Shown: positions 44,639-54,733, numbered from the stretch's first letter. The stretch: 64,000 nucleotides of DNA from Butyrivibrio sp. CB08 (GCF_003625485.1 NZ_RAIR01000001.1:124001-188000); one strand, 5' to 3'. The notes: generated by a model not told the origin, from the letters alone. Program-made: numbers and translations.

Positions 44639-45124
44639 ATGAATTTTGAAAATGACAAAAGTGTCAATGAAAACAGTGTTGAGGATATCGTTCAAAGGTA
44701 TCGTCCTGAGCTTGAAAAGATAACGCCATACCTTCGCTGGCTTAAGGATAATGCCAGTCACGAGGTGGCACAGAGCTATTCAAACAGCGATCTTAAATCT
44801 ATGCCATTCCCAATTTATGATTCTAACCTTCTTGCCTTTGTTAAGGCAGCACAGACCACCAATCTGATCGACAGAAACTATGTTTACACATATTCAAGGA
44901 ACAGATTAAGTTCCCCCAAGGATGAGCTTATGTTCATTCAGGATGCACAGATCACTGACATCGACGATCTTGCAGGGATCCTTTCATGCTATATCCTTCA
45001 GGGCATGACCAAGGGCAGCAAGTGGGCTGAGGGTGTGAGGACAGGAGTCCTTTATAACGTTGTCAAGAAGATGGACGATCTGGTAAGATTCTGGGGACAA
45101 GAAACCACAAGCCCCTTAGCATAA
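44639..45124 (+). CDS. DUF6508-like protein, unknown
   Basis: A 161-residue cytoplasmic protein. The pattern of an ITPYL-type start, MPFPIYDSNLLAFVKA in the middle, and ILSCYILQGMTKGSKWAEGVRTG before a final helix resembles, from memory, the DUF6508 family, which is common in Clostridia and has no known role. No catalytic motif is evident. GGAAAGG lies about 12 bases before the ATG. It has its own promoter and is followed after 19 bases by a TetR gene, which may be a cotranscribed partner. Confidence 0.72.
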   Translation: MNFENDKSVNENSVEDIVQRYRPELEKITPYLRWLKDNASHEVAQSYSNSDLKSMPFPIYDSNLLAFVKAAQTTNLIDRNYVYTYSRNRLSSPKDELMFIQDAQITDIDDLAGILSCYILQGMTKGSKWAEGVRTGVLYNVVKKMDDLVRFWGQETTSPLA

Positions 45125-45143
45125 CAGTTTTTCCGGAGGAGAG

Positions 45144-45740
45144 ATGGGAGAGAAATCAGTTCAGAAGAGAAAGTACATTATTGATAAGGCCAGAACAGTT
45201 TTTTCTGAAAAAGGCTTCAAGAATGTAACTATGAAGGATATCGTAGATGCCTGCGAGATCAGTCGCGGAGGCTTGTATCTTTATTTCTCCAGTACTGAGG
45301 AGCTTTTCCTTTCAGTTTTATCCGATGATATCGGCGGCGATGACGAAGAGGCAGTTCTTGCAGCTGTTTCCGGCAACGCAACAGCGGGCGATATGTTAGC
45401 TCTTTTCCTCAAGGAACAGAAAAAAGAAATCTTAAGAAAAAAGAACAATCTCACAGTTGCTACATATGAGTATTTCACACTTCATAAGGCAGCTGTTTCC
45501 GATAATCCCCTTAAACGTCAGTTTGACACAGCAGTTCGAATAGTTGAGAAGCTCATTGAAACAGGCGCCCAGTCTGGTGAGTTCTATTGTGAGAATCCTC
45601 TTGGATGTGCTCGCAATCTTATGTACGTGGTTGAAGGACTTAAGATCACGGCTGGAACTATTGGCGTTACAGAAGAAGCTATTGATAAAGAGCTTATGTA
45701 CGTGTTAGAGGGATTAGTGCCCGATGAATTAAATAATTAA
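45144..45740 (+). CDS. TetR family regulator
   Basis: A 198-residue regulator with the N-terminal HTH FSEKGFKNVTMKDIVDACEI then SRGGLYLYFSSTEELF, followed by a helical effector domain. GGAGG precedes the ATG. It shares a likely operon with the DUF6508-like gene. Its stop is followed by a terminator hairpin and then purL; no purine operator is evident. Target unknown. Confidence 0.92.
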   Translation: MGEKSVQKRKYIIDKARTVFSEKGFKNVTMKDIVDACEISRGGLYLYFSSTEELFLSVLSDDIGGDDEEAVLAAVSGNATAGDMLALFLKEQKKEILRKKNNLTVATYEYFTLHKAAVSDNPLKRQFDTAVRIVEKLIETGAQSGEFYCENPLGCARNLMYVVEGLKITAGTIGVTEEAIDKELMYVLEGLVPDELNN

Positions 45741-45749
45741 TTTGATTTG

Positions 45750-45782
45750 AAAAGTGCTTTGGTTTTCCTGAAGCACTTTTTT
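45750..45782 (+). terminator. terminator-like hairpin before purL
   Basis: A 10-bp perfect stem AAAAGTGCTT with AAGCACTTTT, 11-base loop, T run of six ending 23 bases before the purL ATG. It ends the TetR unit, yet no promoter fits between it and the purL ribosome binding site. Confidence 0.82.
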
Positions 45783-45804
45783 CAAAAGTAAGGAAGGAGA
45801 TATT

Positions 45805-48800
45805 ATGAGCGCAGTAAGAAGAGTTTATGTTGAGAAGAAGGAACCTTTTGCAGTTAAGGCAAAAGAGCTTAAGGCTGAGATAAAGGGGTATCTCGGAATT
45901 AAGAGTGTTGAGAACGTGAGGATGTTCATCAGATACGACGTTGAGAACGTATCAGACGAGGTCTTTGAGAAGGCATGCAAGACAGTTTTCTCAGAGCCAC
46001 CAGTAGATGATTTATATAGAGAAGAGATCAAGATCCCAGAGGGTGCCAAGGTATTCAGCATCGAGGCACTTCCTGGACAGTTCGACCAGAGAGCAGATTC
46101 TGCAGAGCAGTGTGTACGCTTTATCAAGGGCGACGAGCACCCTGTTATCAGAACTGCTGTAACATACATGCTTATCGGTAATGTATCAGATGATGAGGTT
46201 CTTAAGATTCAGAACTACACCATGAACCCTGTGGATTCAAGGATCGCATCTGACGCTAAGCCAGAGACACTGGTTGAGCACTACGACGAGCCCGATGATG
46301 TTGCAGTATTTGACGGCTTTAAGGATATGCCTGAAAAAGAGCTGTCAGACCTCTATGAGTCTCTTGGCCTTGCCATGACCTTCAACGACTTTAAGTGGAT
46401 CCAGCAGTACTTTGCAGGGGAAGAGCACAGAGACCCTACAATGACTGAGATAAGGGTTCTTGATACATACTGGTCAGATCACTGCCGTCACACAACCTTC
46501 GGAACTGAGCTCACAAGCGTAACCTTCGAAGACGGCGACTACAAGGCTCCTATCGAGGGCGCATACAACGACTACCTTGCAGCAAGAGATGCCCTCTATA
46601 AGACAGATGAGAAAAAGAAAGAGAAGTTCATTTCTCTTATGGATATCGCCCTTATGGGTATGAAGAAGCTCAAGGCAGACGGCAAGCTCACAGACATGGA
46701 AGAGTCTGAGGAGAACAACGCCTGCACAGTTGTTGTACCTATCGAGGTTGACTACGGTCAGGGACCTAAGACTGAGAACTGGCTTGTATTCTTCAAGAAC
46801 GAGACTCACAACCATCCTACAGAGATCGAGCCATTTGGTGGCGCTGCTACATGTCTTGGCGGTGCTATAAGAGATCCACTTTCAGGAAGAGGCTATGTAT
46901 ACCAGGCTATGCGTGTTACCGGCGCTGCAGATCCTACAGTTCCAGTAGCAGATACCATGAAGGGCAAGCTCTCACAGAAAAAGCTCGTTCGCGGCGCAGC
47001 AAGCGGATACTCATCCTATGGTAACCAGATCGGTCTTGCAACAGGCTATGTAAAAGAAATCTACCATCCCGGATATGTTGCCAAGCGTATGGAGATCGGT
47101 GCCGTTATGGGCGCAGCTCCACAGGAGCACGTAATAAGAGAGAGCGCTGATCCAGGAGACATCATCATTCTCCTTGGCGGCAGAACAGGAAGAGACGGCT
47201 GCGGCGGAGCAACAGGTTCCTCCAAGGCGCATGATTCCAAGTCACTTACAAGCTGCGGCGCAGAGGTTCAGAAGGGTAATGCACCTACAGAGCGTAAGCT
47301 CCAGAGGCTCTTTAGAAGACCGGAAGTAAGTGAACTCATCAAGAAATGTAACGACTTTGGAGCAGGCGGTGTTTCCGTAGCAATCGGAGAGCTTGCACCA
47401 GGTCTTGATATCAACCTGGACCTTGTACCTAAAAAGTATGCAGGCCTTGACGGAACAGAGCTTGCCATCTCAGAGTCCCAGGAGAGAATGGCAGTTGTAG
47501 TTGCACCTAAGGATGTAGATAAGTTCCTTGACTACGCTTCAGAGGAGAACCTTGAGGCTGTTAAGGTTGCAGTAGTAACTGAGGAGCCAAGACTTGTCCT
47601 TAACTGGAGAGGCAAGAAGATCGTAGATATCAAGAGAGCTTTCCTTGATACCAACGGAGCTCACCAGGAGACAACAGTCAAGGTAGAGATTCCAAACAAG
47701 GGCGATAACTACCTCAACACAATAGCATCTGAGGGAGCAGCCAAGGCCCTTGAGAGCGGCGATGTTAAGGCTGCCTGGATGGCAGAGATGAACGACCTTA
47801 ACGTATGCTCACAGAAAGGCCTTGTTGAGATGTTCGACTCATCCATCGGCGCAGGCTCAGTACTTATGCCATACGGCGGTAAGTACCAGCTCACTGAGAC
47901 CCAGACCATGATCGCAAAACTTCCTGTTCTTGCAGGTAAGACAGATACAGTCACAATGATGAGCTACGGCTTTGATCCATTCCTTTCAAGTTGGAGCCCA
48001 TACCACGGCGCTGCATACGCTGTAACAGAGTCAGTTGCAAGGATCGTAGCAAGTGGCGGTAAGCTCGATAACCTCCACTTCACATTCCAGGAGTACTTCA
48101 AGAGAATGACTTCTGATCCTGAGAGATGGAGCCAGCCATTTACTGCACTTCTTGGTGCTTTCGAGGCTCAGCTCAAGTTCGGTAAGGCTTCAATCGGCGG
48201 TAAGGATTCAATGTCCGGATCCTTCAACGAGATCAACGTACCACCTACACTGGTTTCCTTCGCAGTAGATGTAGCTAGTGGCAAGGACGTGGTTACACCT
48301 GAGCTCAAGAAGGCAGGCAACGCCCTTGTACAGTTCAAGATCGCAAGAGATGAGTATGACCTTCCAGATTACGACAAGGTTATAGCTCTTTATACCGGGG
48401 TAAAAGAGCTTATGGCAGCAGGCAAGATCGTTTCTGCATACGCAGAGGATTCCTACGGTATTGCGGCAGCAGTCAGCAAGATGGCCTTCGGTAACAAGCT
48501 TGGTGTCAAGATTGACGATTCAATTCAGGGAAAAGAGCTGTTCACCAACGATATGGCGGATCTCATCGCTGAGGTTCCAGCTGAGTTCATAGCTGACGCT
48601 CTTAAGCTTCCTGGATCAAGAAAGATCGGTGAAGTTACAGATAATGGCAAGTTCGAGTTTGCAGGAACTTCCCTCACAGTTGAGGAGGCTCTTGGAAGCT
48701 GGAAGTTGAAGCTCGAGAAGGTATTCCCTTCAACAGTTTCAGACAATGCAGACAAGGTAGATACAGGCCTGTTTAAGACAGACAAGATCTACGTTTGCAA

Positions 48801-49611
48801 GAACAAGGTGGCTAAGCCAACAGTATTTATCCCTGTATTCCCAGGCAGCAACTGTGAGTACGACAGCGCAGAGGCCTTCAGAAGAGCAGGCGCTGATGTA
48901 AATATCAGAGTATTCAGAAACAGAGATGAAAAAGATATCCGCGAGTCAGTAGAGGAGTTCAGGAAGGCTATAGAAAGCGCCCAGATCATCATGTTCCCAG
49001 GCGGCTTCTCAGCTGGTGATGAGCCAGACGGAAGTGCTAAGTTCTTCGCTACAGCATTCCAGAATGAGGAGATCAAGGCAGCAACAGACAAGCTCCTTGG
49101 AGAAAGAGATGGTCTTGCTCTTGGTATCTGTAACGGATTCCAGGCCATGATCAAGCTTGGCCTTGTTCCTTACGGTAAGATCACAGGACAGACAGAGAAC
49201 TCACCTACACTTACATACAACACCATCGGCAGACACATTTCCAAGATGGCTACTATCAAGGTTGTTTCAAACAATTCACCTTGGCTTACAGGAGCTACCC
49301 TTGGCGGAGTATACACAAACCCTGCATCTCACGGTGAAGGAAGATTTGTTGCACCTGAGGCAGTTCTTGATGAGCTCTTTAAGAATGGTCAGATCGCAAC
49401 CCAGTACTGTGACCTTGATGGCAACATCACAATGGATGATGAGTGGAACATCAACGGCTCCTACAGGGCAGTTGAGGGTATCCTTTCACCAGATGGAAGA
49501 TGTCTTGGTAAGATGGCTCACTCTGAGCGTCGCGGCGACGGTGTAGCTGTAAACATCTTTGGAGAGCAGGATCTTCGCATCTTCGAGAGCGGTGTAGAGT
49601 ACTTCAAGTAA
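45805..49611 (+). CDS. purL: phosphoribosylformylglycinamidine synthase, single-chain PurL-PurQ
   Basis: Makes FGAM from FGAR, glutamine and ATP in purine synthesis. At 1268 residues it is the large single-chain form: an N-terminal PurS-like domain (about 1-90), the linker and two AIRS-related halves (YWSDHCRHTTF, FKNETHNHPTEIEPFGGAATC, and GIGKDSMSG-like GGKDSMSG in the second half), and a class I glutamine amidotransferase from about residue 1004 (VFPGSNCEYD, FPGGFSAGDE, nucleophile Cys1109 in GICNGFQAM, and SHGEGRF). Bacilli use separate PurS, PurL and PurQ, whereas Clostridia and gamma-proteobacteria use this form. GGAAGGAG precedes the ATG. carA follows 25 bases later. Confidence 0.97.
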   Translation: MSAVRRVYVEKKEPFAVKAKELKAEIKGYLGIKSVENVRMFIRYDVENVSDEVFEKACKTVFSEPPVDDLYREEIKIPEGAKVFSIEALPGQFDQRADSAEQCVRFIKGDEHPVIRTAVTYMLIGNVSDDEVLKIQNYTMNPVDSRIASDAKPETLVEHYDEPDDVAVFDGFKDMPEKELSDLYESLGLAMTFNDFKWIQQYFAGEEHRDPTMTEIRVLDTYWSDHCRHTTFGTELTSVTFEDGDYKAPIEGAYNDYLAARDALYKTDEKKKEKFISLMDIALMGMKKLKADGKLTDMEESEENNACTVVVPIEVDYGQGPKTENWLVFFKNETHNHPTEIEPFGGAATCLGGAIRDPLSGRGYVYQAMRVTGAADPTVPVADTMKGKLSQKKLVRGAASGYSSYGNQIGLATGYVKEIYHPGYVAKRMEIGAVMGAAPQEHVIRESADPGDIIILLGGRTGRDGCGGATGSSKAHDSKSLTSCGAEVQKGNAPTERKLQRLFRRPEVSELIKKCNDFGAGGVSVAIGELAPGLDINLDLVPKKYAGLDGTELAISESQERMAVVVAPKDVDKFLDYASEENLEAVKVAVVTEEPRLVLNWRGKKIVDIKRAFLDTNGAHQETTVKVEIPNKGDNYLNTIASEGAAKALESGDVKAAWMAEMNDLNVCSQKGLVEMFDSSIGAGSVLMPYGGKYQLTETQTMIAKLPVLAGKTDTVTMMSYGFDPFLSSWSPYHGAAYAVTESVARIVASGGKLDNLHFTFQEYFKRMTSDPERWSQPFTALLGAFEAQLKFGKASIGGKDSMSGSFNEINVPPTLVSFAVDVASGKDVVTPELKKAGNALVQFKIARDEYDLPDYDKVIALYTGVKELMAAGKIVSAYAEDSYGIAAAVSKMAFGNKLGVKIDDSIQGKELFTNDMADLIAEVPAEFIADALKLPGSRKIGEVTDNGKFEFAGTSLTVEEALGSWKLKLEKVFPSTVSDNADKVDTGLFKTDKIYVCKNKVAKPTVFIPVFPGSNCEYDSAEAFRRAGADVNIRVFRNRDEKDIRESVEEFRKAIESAQIIMFPGGFSAGDEPDGSAKFFATAFQNEEIKAATDKLLGERDGLALGICNGFQAMIKLGLVPYGKITGQTENSPTLTYNTIGRHISKMATIKVVSNNSPWLTGATLGGVYTNPASHGEGRFVAPEAVLDELFKNGQIATQYCDLDGNITMDDEWNINGSYRAVEGILSPDGRCLGKMAHSERRGDGVAVNIFGEQDLRIFESGVEYFK

Positions 49612-49636
49612 TTTGCTGTAATAGAGGAGATTTATT

Positions 49637-50785
49637 ATGAAAGCGTTTCTAATTCTAGAGGACGGAACGAAATTTGAGGGGAAGCACATAGGAGCTGACA
49701 AGGATGTGGTCAGCGAGATCGTATTTAATACCTCCATGGCGGGATATACAGAGGTGTTTACGGATCCTTCCTATGCAGGACAGGCAGTATGCATGACATA
49801 TCCGCTTATCGGAAACTACGGCGTTTGCGTAGAGGATATGGAGTCAGAGAGGATATGGCTTGATGCCATCATCGTAAGAGAGTTGTCCAGGATCCCATCA
49901 AACTTCAGATGTGATATGTCGATCCAGGATTTCCTTGATAAGTACGAGATCCCTGGAATCGAGGGAATAGATACAAGAGCTCTTGTAAGACTCCTTAGAG
50001 AAAAGGGCACCATGAACGGCCTTATCACTACAAACGAGAATATCTCTTTTGACAGCGTTAAGGACAAGATCGCCGCATACACCACAGGAGATGTGGTATC
50101 CAAGGTATCCTGCAAGGAAAAGAGATTGTTCAAAGCCTCTGAGTACGAAGACAGGATCGAGGGTAAGCCATCCCTGGTAAAAGAGAGAAATGGTACAGGT
50201 CTTAAGGTAGCTCTTTTAGATGTAGGCGCCAAGCAGAATATCACAGATTCCCTTTTAGAGAGAGGATGCGATGTTACAGTTTATCCTTATAACACCACAG
50301 CAGAGGAGATCCTGGGAGATAAGCCAGACGGAATCATGCTTTCAAACGGCCCTGGAGATCCAAAGGACTGCGCTGGAGTTATAGAGGAAGTTAAAAAGCT
50401 CTATGAAAGCGACGTTCCGATCTTTGCGATTTGCCTTGGACATCAGCTCATGGGCCTTGCAACAGGCGCTGACACCCACAAGATGAAGTACGGCCACAGA
50501 GGTGGCAATCACCCGGTAAAAGACCTTGAGACCGGCAAAGTTTATATCTCATCCCAGAACCACGGCTATGTGGTAGATGTGGACAAACTGGACAAAACAA
50601 AAGCAGTTCCAGCCTTTATGAATGTCAATGACGGCACAAATGAAGGTCTTAAATATGTGGGCAAAAATATCTTCACAGTGCAGTTCCATCCAGAGGCATG
50701 CCCAGGCCCACAGGACACTAGCTTTTTGTTTGACCGCTTCATAAATATGATGCTACAGGAAAAAGAAAACGGAGGTAAGAACTGA
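49637..50785 (+). CDS. carA: carbamoyl phosphate synthase small subunit
   Basis: Releases ammonia from glutamine for CarB. 382 residues, normal length. The N-terminal domain has EDGTKFEGKHIG, MTYPLIGNYGV and EGIDTRALVRLLREKG; the C-terminal amidotransferase has SNGPGDP, the nucleophile Cys (about 266) in AICLGHQLMGLA, and the catalytic His-Glu in QFHPEACPGPQD. AGAGGAG precedes the ATG, and its TGA overlaps the carB ATG (TGATG), the usual coupling for the two subunits. Confidence 0.98.
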   Translation: MKAFLILEDGTKFEGKHIGADKDVVSEIVFNTSMAGYTEVFTDPSYAGQAVCMTYPLIGNYGVCVEDMESERIWLDAIIVRELSRIPSNFRCDMSIQDFLDKYEIPGIEGIDTRALVRLLREKGTMNGLITTNENISFDSVKDKIAAYTTGDVVSKVSCKEKRLFKASEYEDRIEGKPSLVKERNGTGLKVALLDVGAKQNITDSLLERGCDVTVYPYNTTAEEILGDKPDGIMLSNGPGDPKDCAGVIEEVKKLYESDVPIFAICLGHQLMGLATGADTHKMKYGHRGGNHPVKDLETGKVYISSQNHGYVVDVDKLDKTKAVPAFMNVNDGTNEGLKYVGKNIFTVQFHPEACPGPQDTSFLFDRFINMMLQEKENGGKN

Positions 50786-53700
50786 TGCCAAAAAGTAAAG
50801 ACGTCAAAAAGGTTCTGGTCATCGGTTCAGGACCAATAGTAATAGGACAGGCTGCGGAGTTCGACTACGCTGGAACCCAGGCCTGCAGATCCCTTAAGGA
50901 AGAGGGCGTTGAGGTTGTACTTGTAAACTCAAACCCCGCTACCATCATGACAGACAAGGATATCGCTGATGAGGTCTACATTGAGCCCCTCACAGTCAAG
51001 GTCCTTGAGCAGATCATTGAAAAAGAAAAACCAGACTCCATCCTTCCAACCCTTGGTGGCCAGGCCGGCCTTAACCTTGGAATGGAGCTCGATGAGTCAG
51101 GATTCCTTAAAAGCCACGGGGTTAAGCTCCTTGGTACAACAGCTGAGACCATCAGAAAGGCTGAGGACAGACAGGAATTTAAGGACACCATGGAAAAGAT
51201 TGGTGAGCCCTGCGCAGCATCCACTGTTGTTCACAACGTAGAGGACGGCGTTGCCTTTGCAAAAGAGATCGGTTATCCGGTAGTCCTGCGACCTGCATTT
51301 ACCCTTGGCGGATCCGGCGGTGGTATCGCCCACAACCAGGTGGAGTGCGAAGAGATCCTCAAAAACGGACTTCGTCTTTCAAGAGCCAATGAGGTTCTTG
51401 TTGAGAGATGTATCTCAGGCTGGAAGGAGATCGAGTACGAGGTAATCCGTGACAGCGCAGGAAACTGCATCACAGTCTGCAACATGGAGAACATCGACCC
51501 TGTAGGTGTACACACTGGTGACTCTATAGTTGTGGCTCCATCCCAGACCCTTGGCGATAAAGAGTACCAGATGCTTCGAAGCGCAGCTCTTAATATCATC
51601 GATGAGCTCAAGATAACTGGTGGCTGTAATGTTCAGTTCGCCCTTCATCCTACAAGCTTTGAGTACTGCGTAATCGAGGTTAACCCAAGAGTATCAAGAT
51701 CTTCAGCCCTTGCAAGTAAGGCGACAGGATACCCTATTGCCAAGGTTGCAGCCAAGATCGCCCTTGGATACACTCTTGATGAGATCAAGAATGCCATTAC
51801 AGGCAAGACCTTTGCTAGCTTTGAGCCTACTCTTGACTACTGCGTAGTTAAGTTCCCAAGGCTTCCATTTGATAAGTTCATTACTGCCAAGAGAACCCTC
51901 ACCACACAGATGAAGGCTACCGGAGAAGTAATGAGTATCTGCACCAACTTTGAAGGTGCAATGATGAAGGCGATCCGCTCTCTCGAGCAGCACGTTGACT
52001 GCCTTACAAGTTATGACTTCTCAGAGCTTGACGACGACGAGCTCCTTGCAAGACTTAAGATAGTAGATGACCAGAGAATATGGGTAATCGCCGAGGCCCT
52101 TCGTCGCGGTATCAGCCACGAGGAGATCCACGACATCACTATGATCGACCTGTGGTTTATCGATAAGCTCCACACCCTGGTCAAGATGGAACTTAAGCTC
52201 CTTAGGGCTGGTGAAAAGAACAGAGAAGGTAAGTACGGAACCTTAGAGGATGCCAAGAAGATCATCAGTTTCGATACAATGCTTGAAGCAAAGCGCCTCG
52301 AGTTCCCTGATACTGTTATCAGCAGGTTCACAAGATTTACAGTGCCTGTGTTAAAAGAGCTTCGTGACTTCTACAATATCCACGCAACCTTCAAGATCGT
52401 TGATACCTGCGCCGCTGAGTTCGAGGCCCAGACCCCTTACTACTACTCAGTTTACAACGGCCCTGATTCAGAAGATGAGGCTGCGCTTTCAGCTAATTCC
52501 GGCAAGAAAAAGATCCTTGTCCTTGGCTCAGGTCCTATCAGGATCGGTCAGGGTATCGAGTTCGACTACTGTAGCGTTCACGCCACATGGGCATTTAAGA
52601 AGGCTGGATTTGAGACAATTATCATCAATAACAACCCGGAGACAGTCAGCACGGACTTTGACATCGCTGACAAGCTCTACTTTGAGCCTCTTACTCCTGA
52701 GGATGTTGAGAACATCGTAAGACTTGAAAAGCCAGACGGAGCTGTAGTTCAGTTCGGTGGACAGACAGCCATCAAGCTCACTCAGGACCTTATGGAGATG
52801 GGAGTTAAGATCTACGGAACAGACGCCAAGGACGTTGACGCTGCTGAGGACCGTGAGATCTTTGACCAGATCCTTGAAGAGACAGGAGTTAAAAGAGCTG
52901 CCGGCGCAACAGTCTATACTGCAGAGGAGGCCAAGGAAGTTGCAAACCGCCTTGGATATCCTGTTCTGGTTCGTCCATCATACGTTCTTGGCGGTCAGGG
53001 CATGCAGATAGCTCTTTCCGACGACGAGATCGAAGAGTTCATGAACATCATCAACAGATATGCTCAGGATCATCCTATCCTTGTTGATAAATACCTTCAG
53101 GGAATTGAGACTGAAGTTGATGCAGTTTGTGATGGCGAAGACATAGTGATTCCGGGTATAATGGAACATATAGAGCGTTCAGGAATCCATTCCGGAGATT
53201 CAATTTCCGTATATCCTGCACAGTCTCTTTCTGACAAGGTAAAAGAGACTATCGCTGAATATACAAGAAGACTTGCAAAGGCCCTTCATGTAATAGGACT
53301 TATCAACATCCAGTTCATTGCAGTTGGAGATGAGGTTTACATCATTGAGGCCAACCCAAGATCTTCAAGAACAGTTCCTTACATCAGTAAGGTTACAGGT
53401 ATTCCGATCGTTGACCTTGCTGCCAAGGTAATGCTTGGAGAAAAGCTTAAAGACCTTGGCTATGCACCAGGACTTCAGCCAGAGGCAGGATATGTGGCTA
53501 TCAAGATGCCAGTATTCTCCTTTGAGAAGATAAGAGGCGCTGAGATCAGCCTTGGACCTGAGATGAAGAGTACAGGTGAGTGCCTTGGTATCAGTAAGAA
53601 CTTCAACGAGGCTCTCTATAAGGCATTCCTTGGAGCTGGTGTAAATCTTCCTAAGCACAAGCAGATGATCATCACTGTTAAGGACGCTGACAAGGGCGAG

Positions 53701-54051
53701 ATCATTGAGATTGCAAGGCGCTATGAGAAGCTTGGCTACATCATCTACGCTACAAGATCAACAGCCAACACCTTAAATGAAAACGGTGTAAAGGCACGTA
53801 AGATCAACAGGATCAGCCAGGAATCACCTACCGTCATCGACCTTATCCTTGGACACAAGATCGACCTTGTAATCGATACACCTACCCAGGGCCGTGATAA
53901 GACAAGAGACGGATTCATCATCAGAAGAACTGCAATTGAGACCGGAGTTAACGTAATAACAGCTCTCGACACAGCAAGGGCACTTGTTACAAGCCTTGAG
54001 TGCGCTGAGACAGAAGAGAGTCTTGAACCAATCGATATAGCAAAACTATAA
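50785..54051 (+). CDS. carB: carbamoyl phosphate synthase large subunit
   Basis: Makes carbamoyl phosphate from bicarbonate, ammonia and two ATP for pyrimidine and arginine synthesis. 1088 residues with the internal duplication: two ATP-grasp halves beginning KVLVIGSGPIVIGQAAEFDY and ILVLGSGPIRIGQGIEFDY, each with RPAFTLGGSGGG or RPSYVLGGQGMQ and EVNPRVSRSSAL or EANPRSSRTVPY, then the C-terminal MGS-like allosteric domain (DLVIDTPTQGRDKTRDGF). The GGAGG of this gene lies in the end of carA. It shares one unit with purL and carA. Confidence 0.98.
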   Translation: MPKSKDVKKVLVIGSGPIVIGQAAEFDYAGTQACRSLKEEGVEVVLVNSNPATIMTDKDIADEVYIEPLTVKVLEQIIEKEKPDSILPTLGGQAGLNLGMELDESGFLKSHGVKLLGTTAETIRKAEDRQEFKDTMEKIGEPCAASTVVHNVEDGVAFAKEIGYPVVLRPAFTLGGSGGGIAHNQVECEEILKNGLRLSRANEVLVERCISGWKEIEYEVIRDSAGNCITVCNMENIDPVGVHTGDSIVVAPSQTLGDKEYQMLRSAALNIIDELKITGGCNVQFALHPTSFEYCVIEVNPRVSRSSALASKATGYPIAKVAAKIALGYTLDEIKNAITGKTFASFEPTLDYCVVKFPRLPFDKFITAKRTLTTQMKATGEVMSICTNFEGAMMKAIRSLEQHVDCLTSYDFSELDDDELLARLKIVDDQRIWVIAEALRRGISHEEIHDITMIDLWFIDKLHTLVKMELKLLRAGEKNREGKYGTLEDAKKIISFDTMLEAKRLEFPDTVISRFTRFTVPVLKELRDFYNIHATFKIVDTCAAEFEAQTPYYYSVYNGPDSEDEAALSANSGKKKILVLGSGPIRIGQGIEFDYCSVHATWAFKKAGFETIIINNNPETVSTDFDIADKLYFEPLTPEDVENIVRLEKPDGAVVQFGGQTAIKLTQDLMEMGVKIYGTDAKDVDAAEDREIFDQILEETGVKRAAGATVYTAEEAKEVANRLGYPVLVRPSYVLGGQGMQIALSDDEIEEFMNIINRYAQDHPILVDKYLQGIETEVDAVCDGEDIVIPGIMEHIERSGIHSGDSISVYPAQSLSDKVKETIAEYTRRLAKALHVIGLINIQFIAVGDEVYIIEANPRSSRTVPYISKVTGIPIVDLAAKVMLGEKLKDLGYAPGLQPEAGYVAIKMPVFSFEKIRGAEISLGPEMKSTGECLGISKNFNEALYKAFLGAGVNLPKHKQMIITVKDADKGEIIEIARRYEKLGYIIYATRSTANTLNENGVKARKINRISQESPTVIDLILGHKIDLVIDTPTQGRDKTRDGFIIRRTAIETGVNVITALDTARALVTSLECAETEESLEPIDIAKL

Positions 54052-54070
54052 GTGTATAGGAGAAGTCTAT

Positions 54071-54733
54071 ATGTCAAAGGTTGTTTACGAGAACCCATTA
54101 GCTTACGAAAGTGACATCAGGGATTTTATTCTTGAGGGTAAGGCCAATATCTCTTTTGACGAAGGGGCCATGAGGATTGATTCCAAAAACCTTTCCCCGG
54201 AGGACCAGAAGGACGGCTGCGTTTTGTGGTGCCCTGTGTCCTTCCCTTCTGATGTTAAGATCGAGTGGGTTTTCAGACCTTTGGAGGAGCCGGGCCTTGC
54301 GATGCTGTTTTTTGCAGCCAAGCCAATAGAGTCTGGCAAGGACTTCTTTGGAAGTGATATGGCTGAGCGTACTGGCAAGTACAGACAGTACTACAACGGA
54401 GACATCAATGCCTACCACATCTCCTATTTCAGGAGAAAAGAGGAGACGGAGAGAGCCTTCCATCTGTGCAACTTAAGGAAGAGCTGCGGATGCAATCTGG
54501 TGGCTCAGGGTGCAGACCCTATACCAGATGCAAATCCTGATTCAGGCTGGTATGAGATGCGCATCATCAAGAATAAAGACGTGATTACTTTTTTGATCAA
54601 TGATATTGTGATCCTTGAGTATGAGGACGATGGCAGAACCTATGGAGACTACCTGACCGGCGGATATGTTGGATTCAGGCAGCTCTCACCTATGATCGCC
54701 GAGTACAGGGATTTCAGAGTGACATGGTTATGA
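54071..54733 (+). CDS. DUF1961 (YesU-like) protein
   Basis: A 220-residue protein. From memory it closely follows the pattern of Bacillus subtilis YesU (DUF1961): YENPLAYESDIRDFILEG at the start, WCPVSFPSDVKIEW, FFAAKPIESGKDFF, GDINAYHISYFRR, LRKSCGCNLVAQGADPIPD, and YVGFRQLSPMIAEY at the end. The family has a concanavalin-like beta-sandwich and in Bacillus lies in a rhamnogalacturonan locus. No signal peptide, so it should act in the cytoplasm. Here it stands between carB and aroQ, 19 and 13 bases away, an unexpected place. Exact role unknown. Confidence 0.85.
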   Translation: MSKVVYENPLAYESDIRDFILEGKANISFDEGAMRIDSKNLSPEDQKDGCVLWCPVSFPSDVKIEWVFRPLEEPGLAMLFFAAKPIESGKDFFGSDMAERTGKYRQYYNGDINAYHISYFRRKEETERAFHLCNLRKSCGCNLVAQGADPIPDANPDSGWYEMRIIKNKDVITFLINDIVILEYEDDGRTYGDYLTGGYVGFRQLSPMIAEYRDFRVTWL

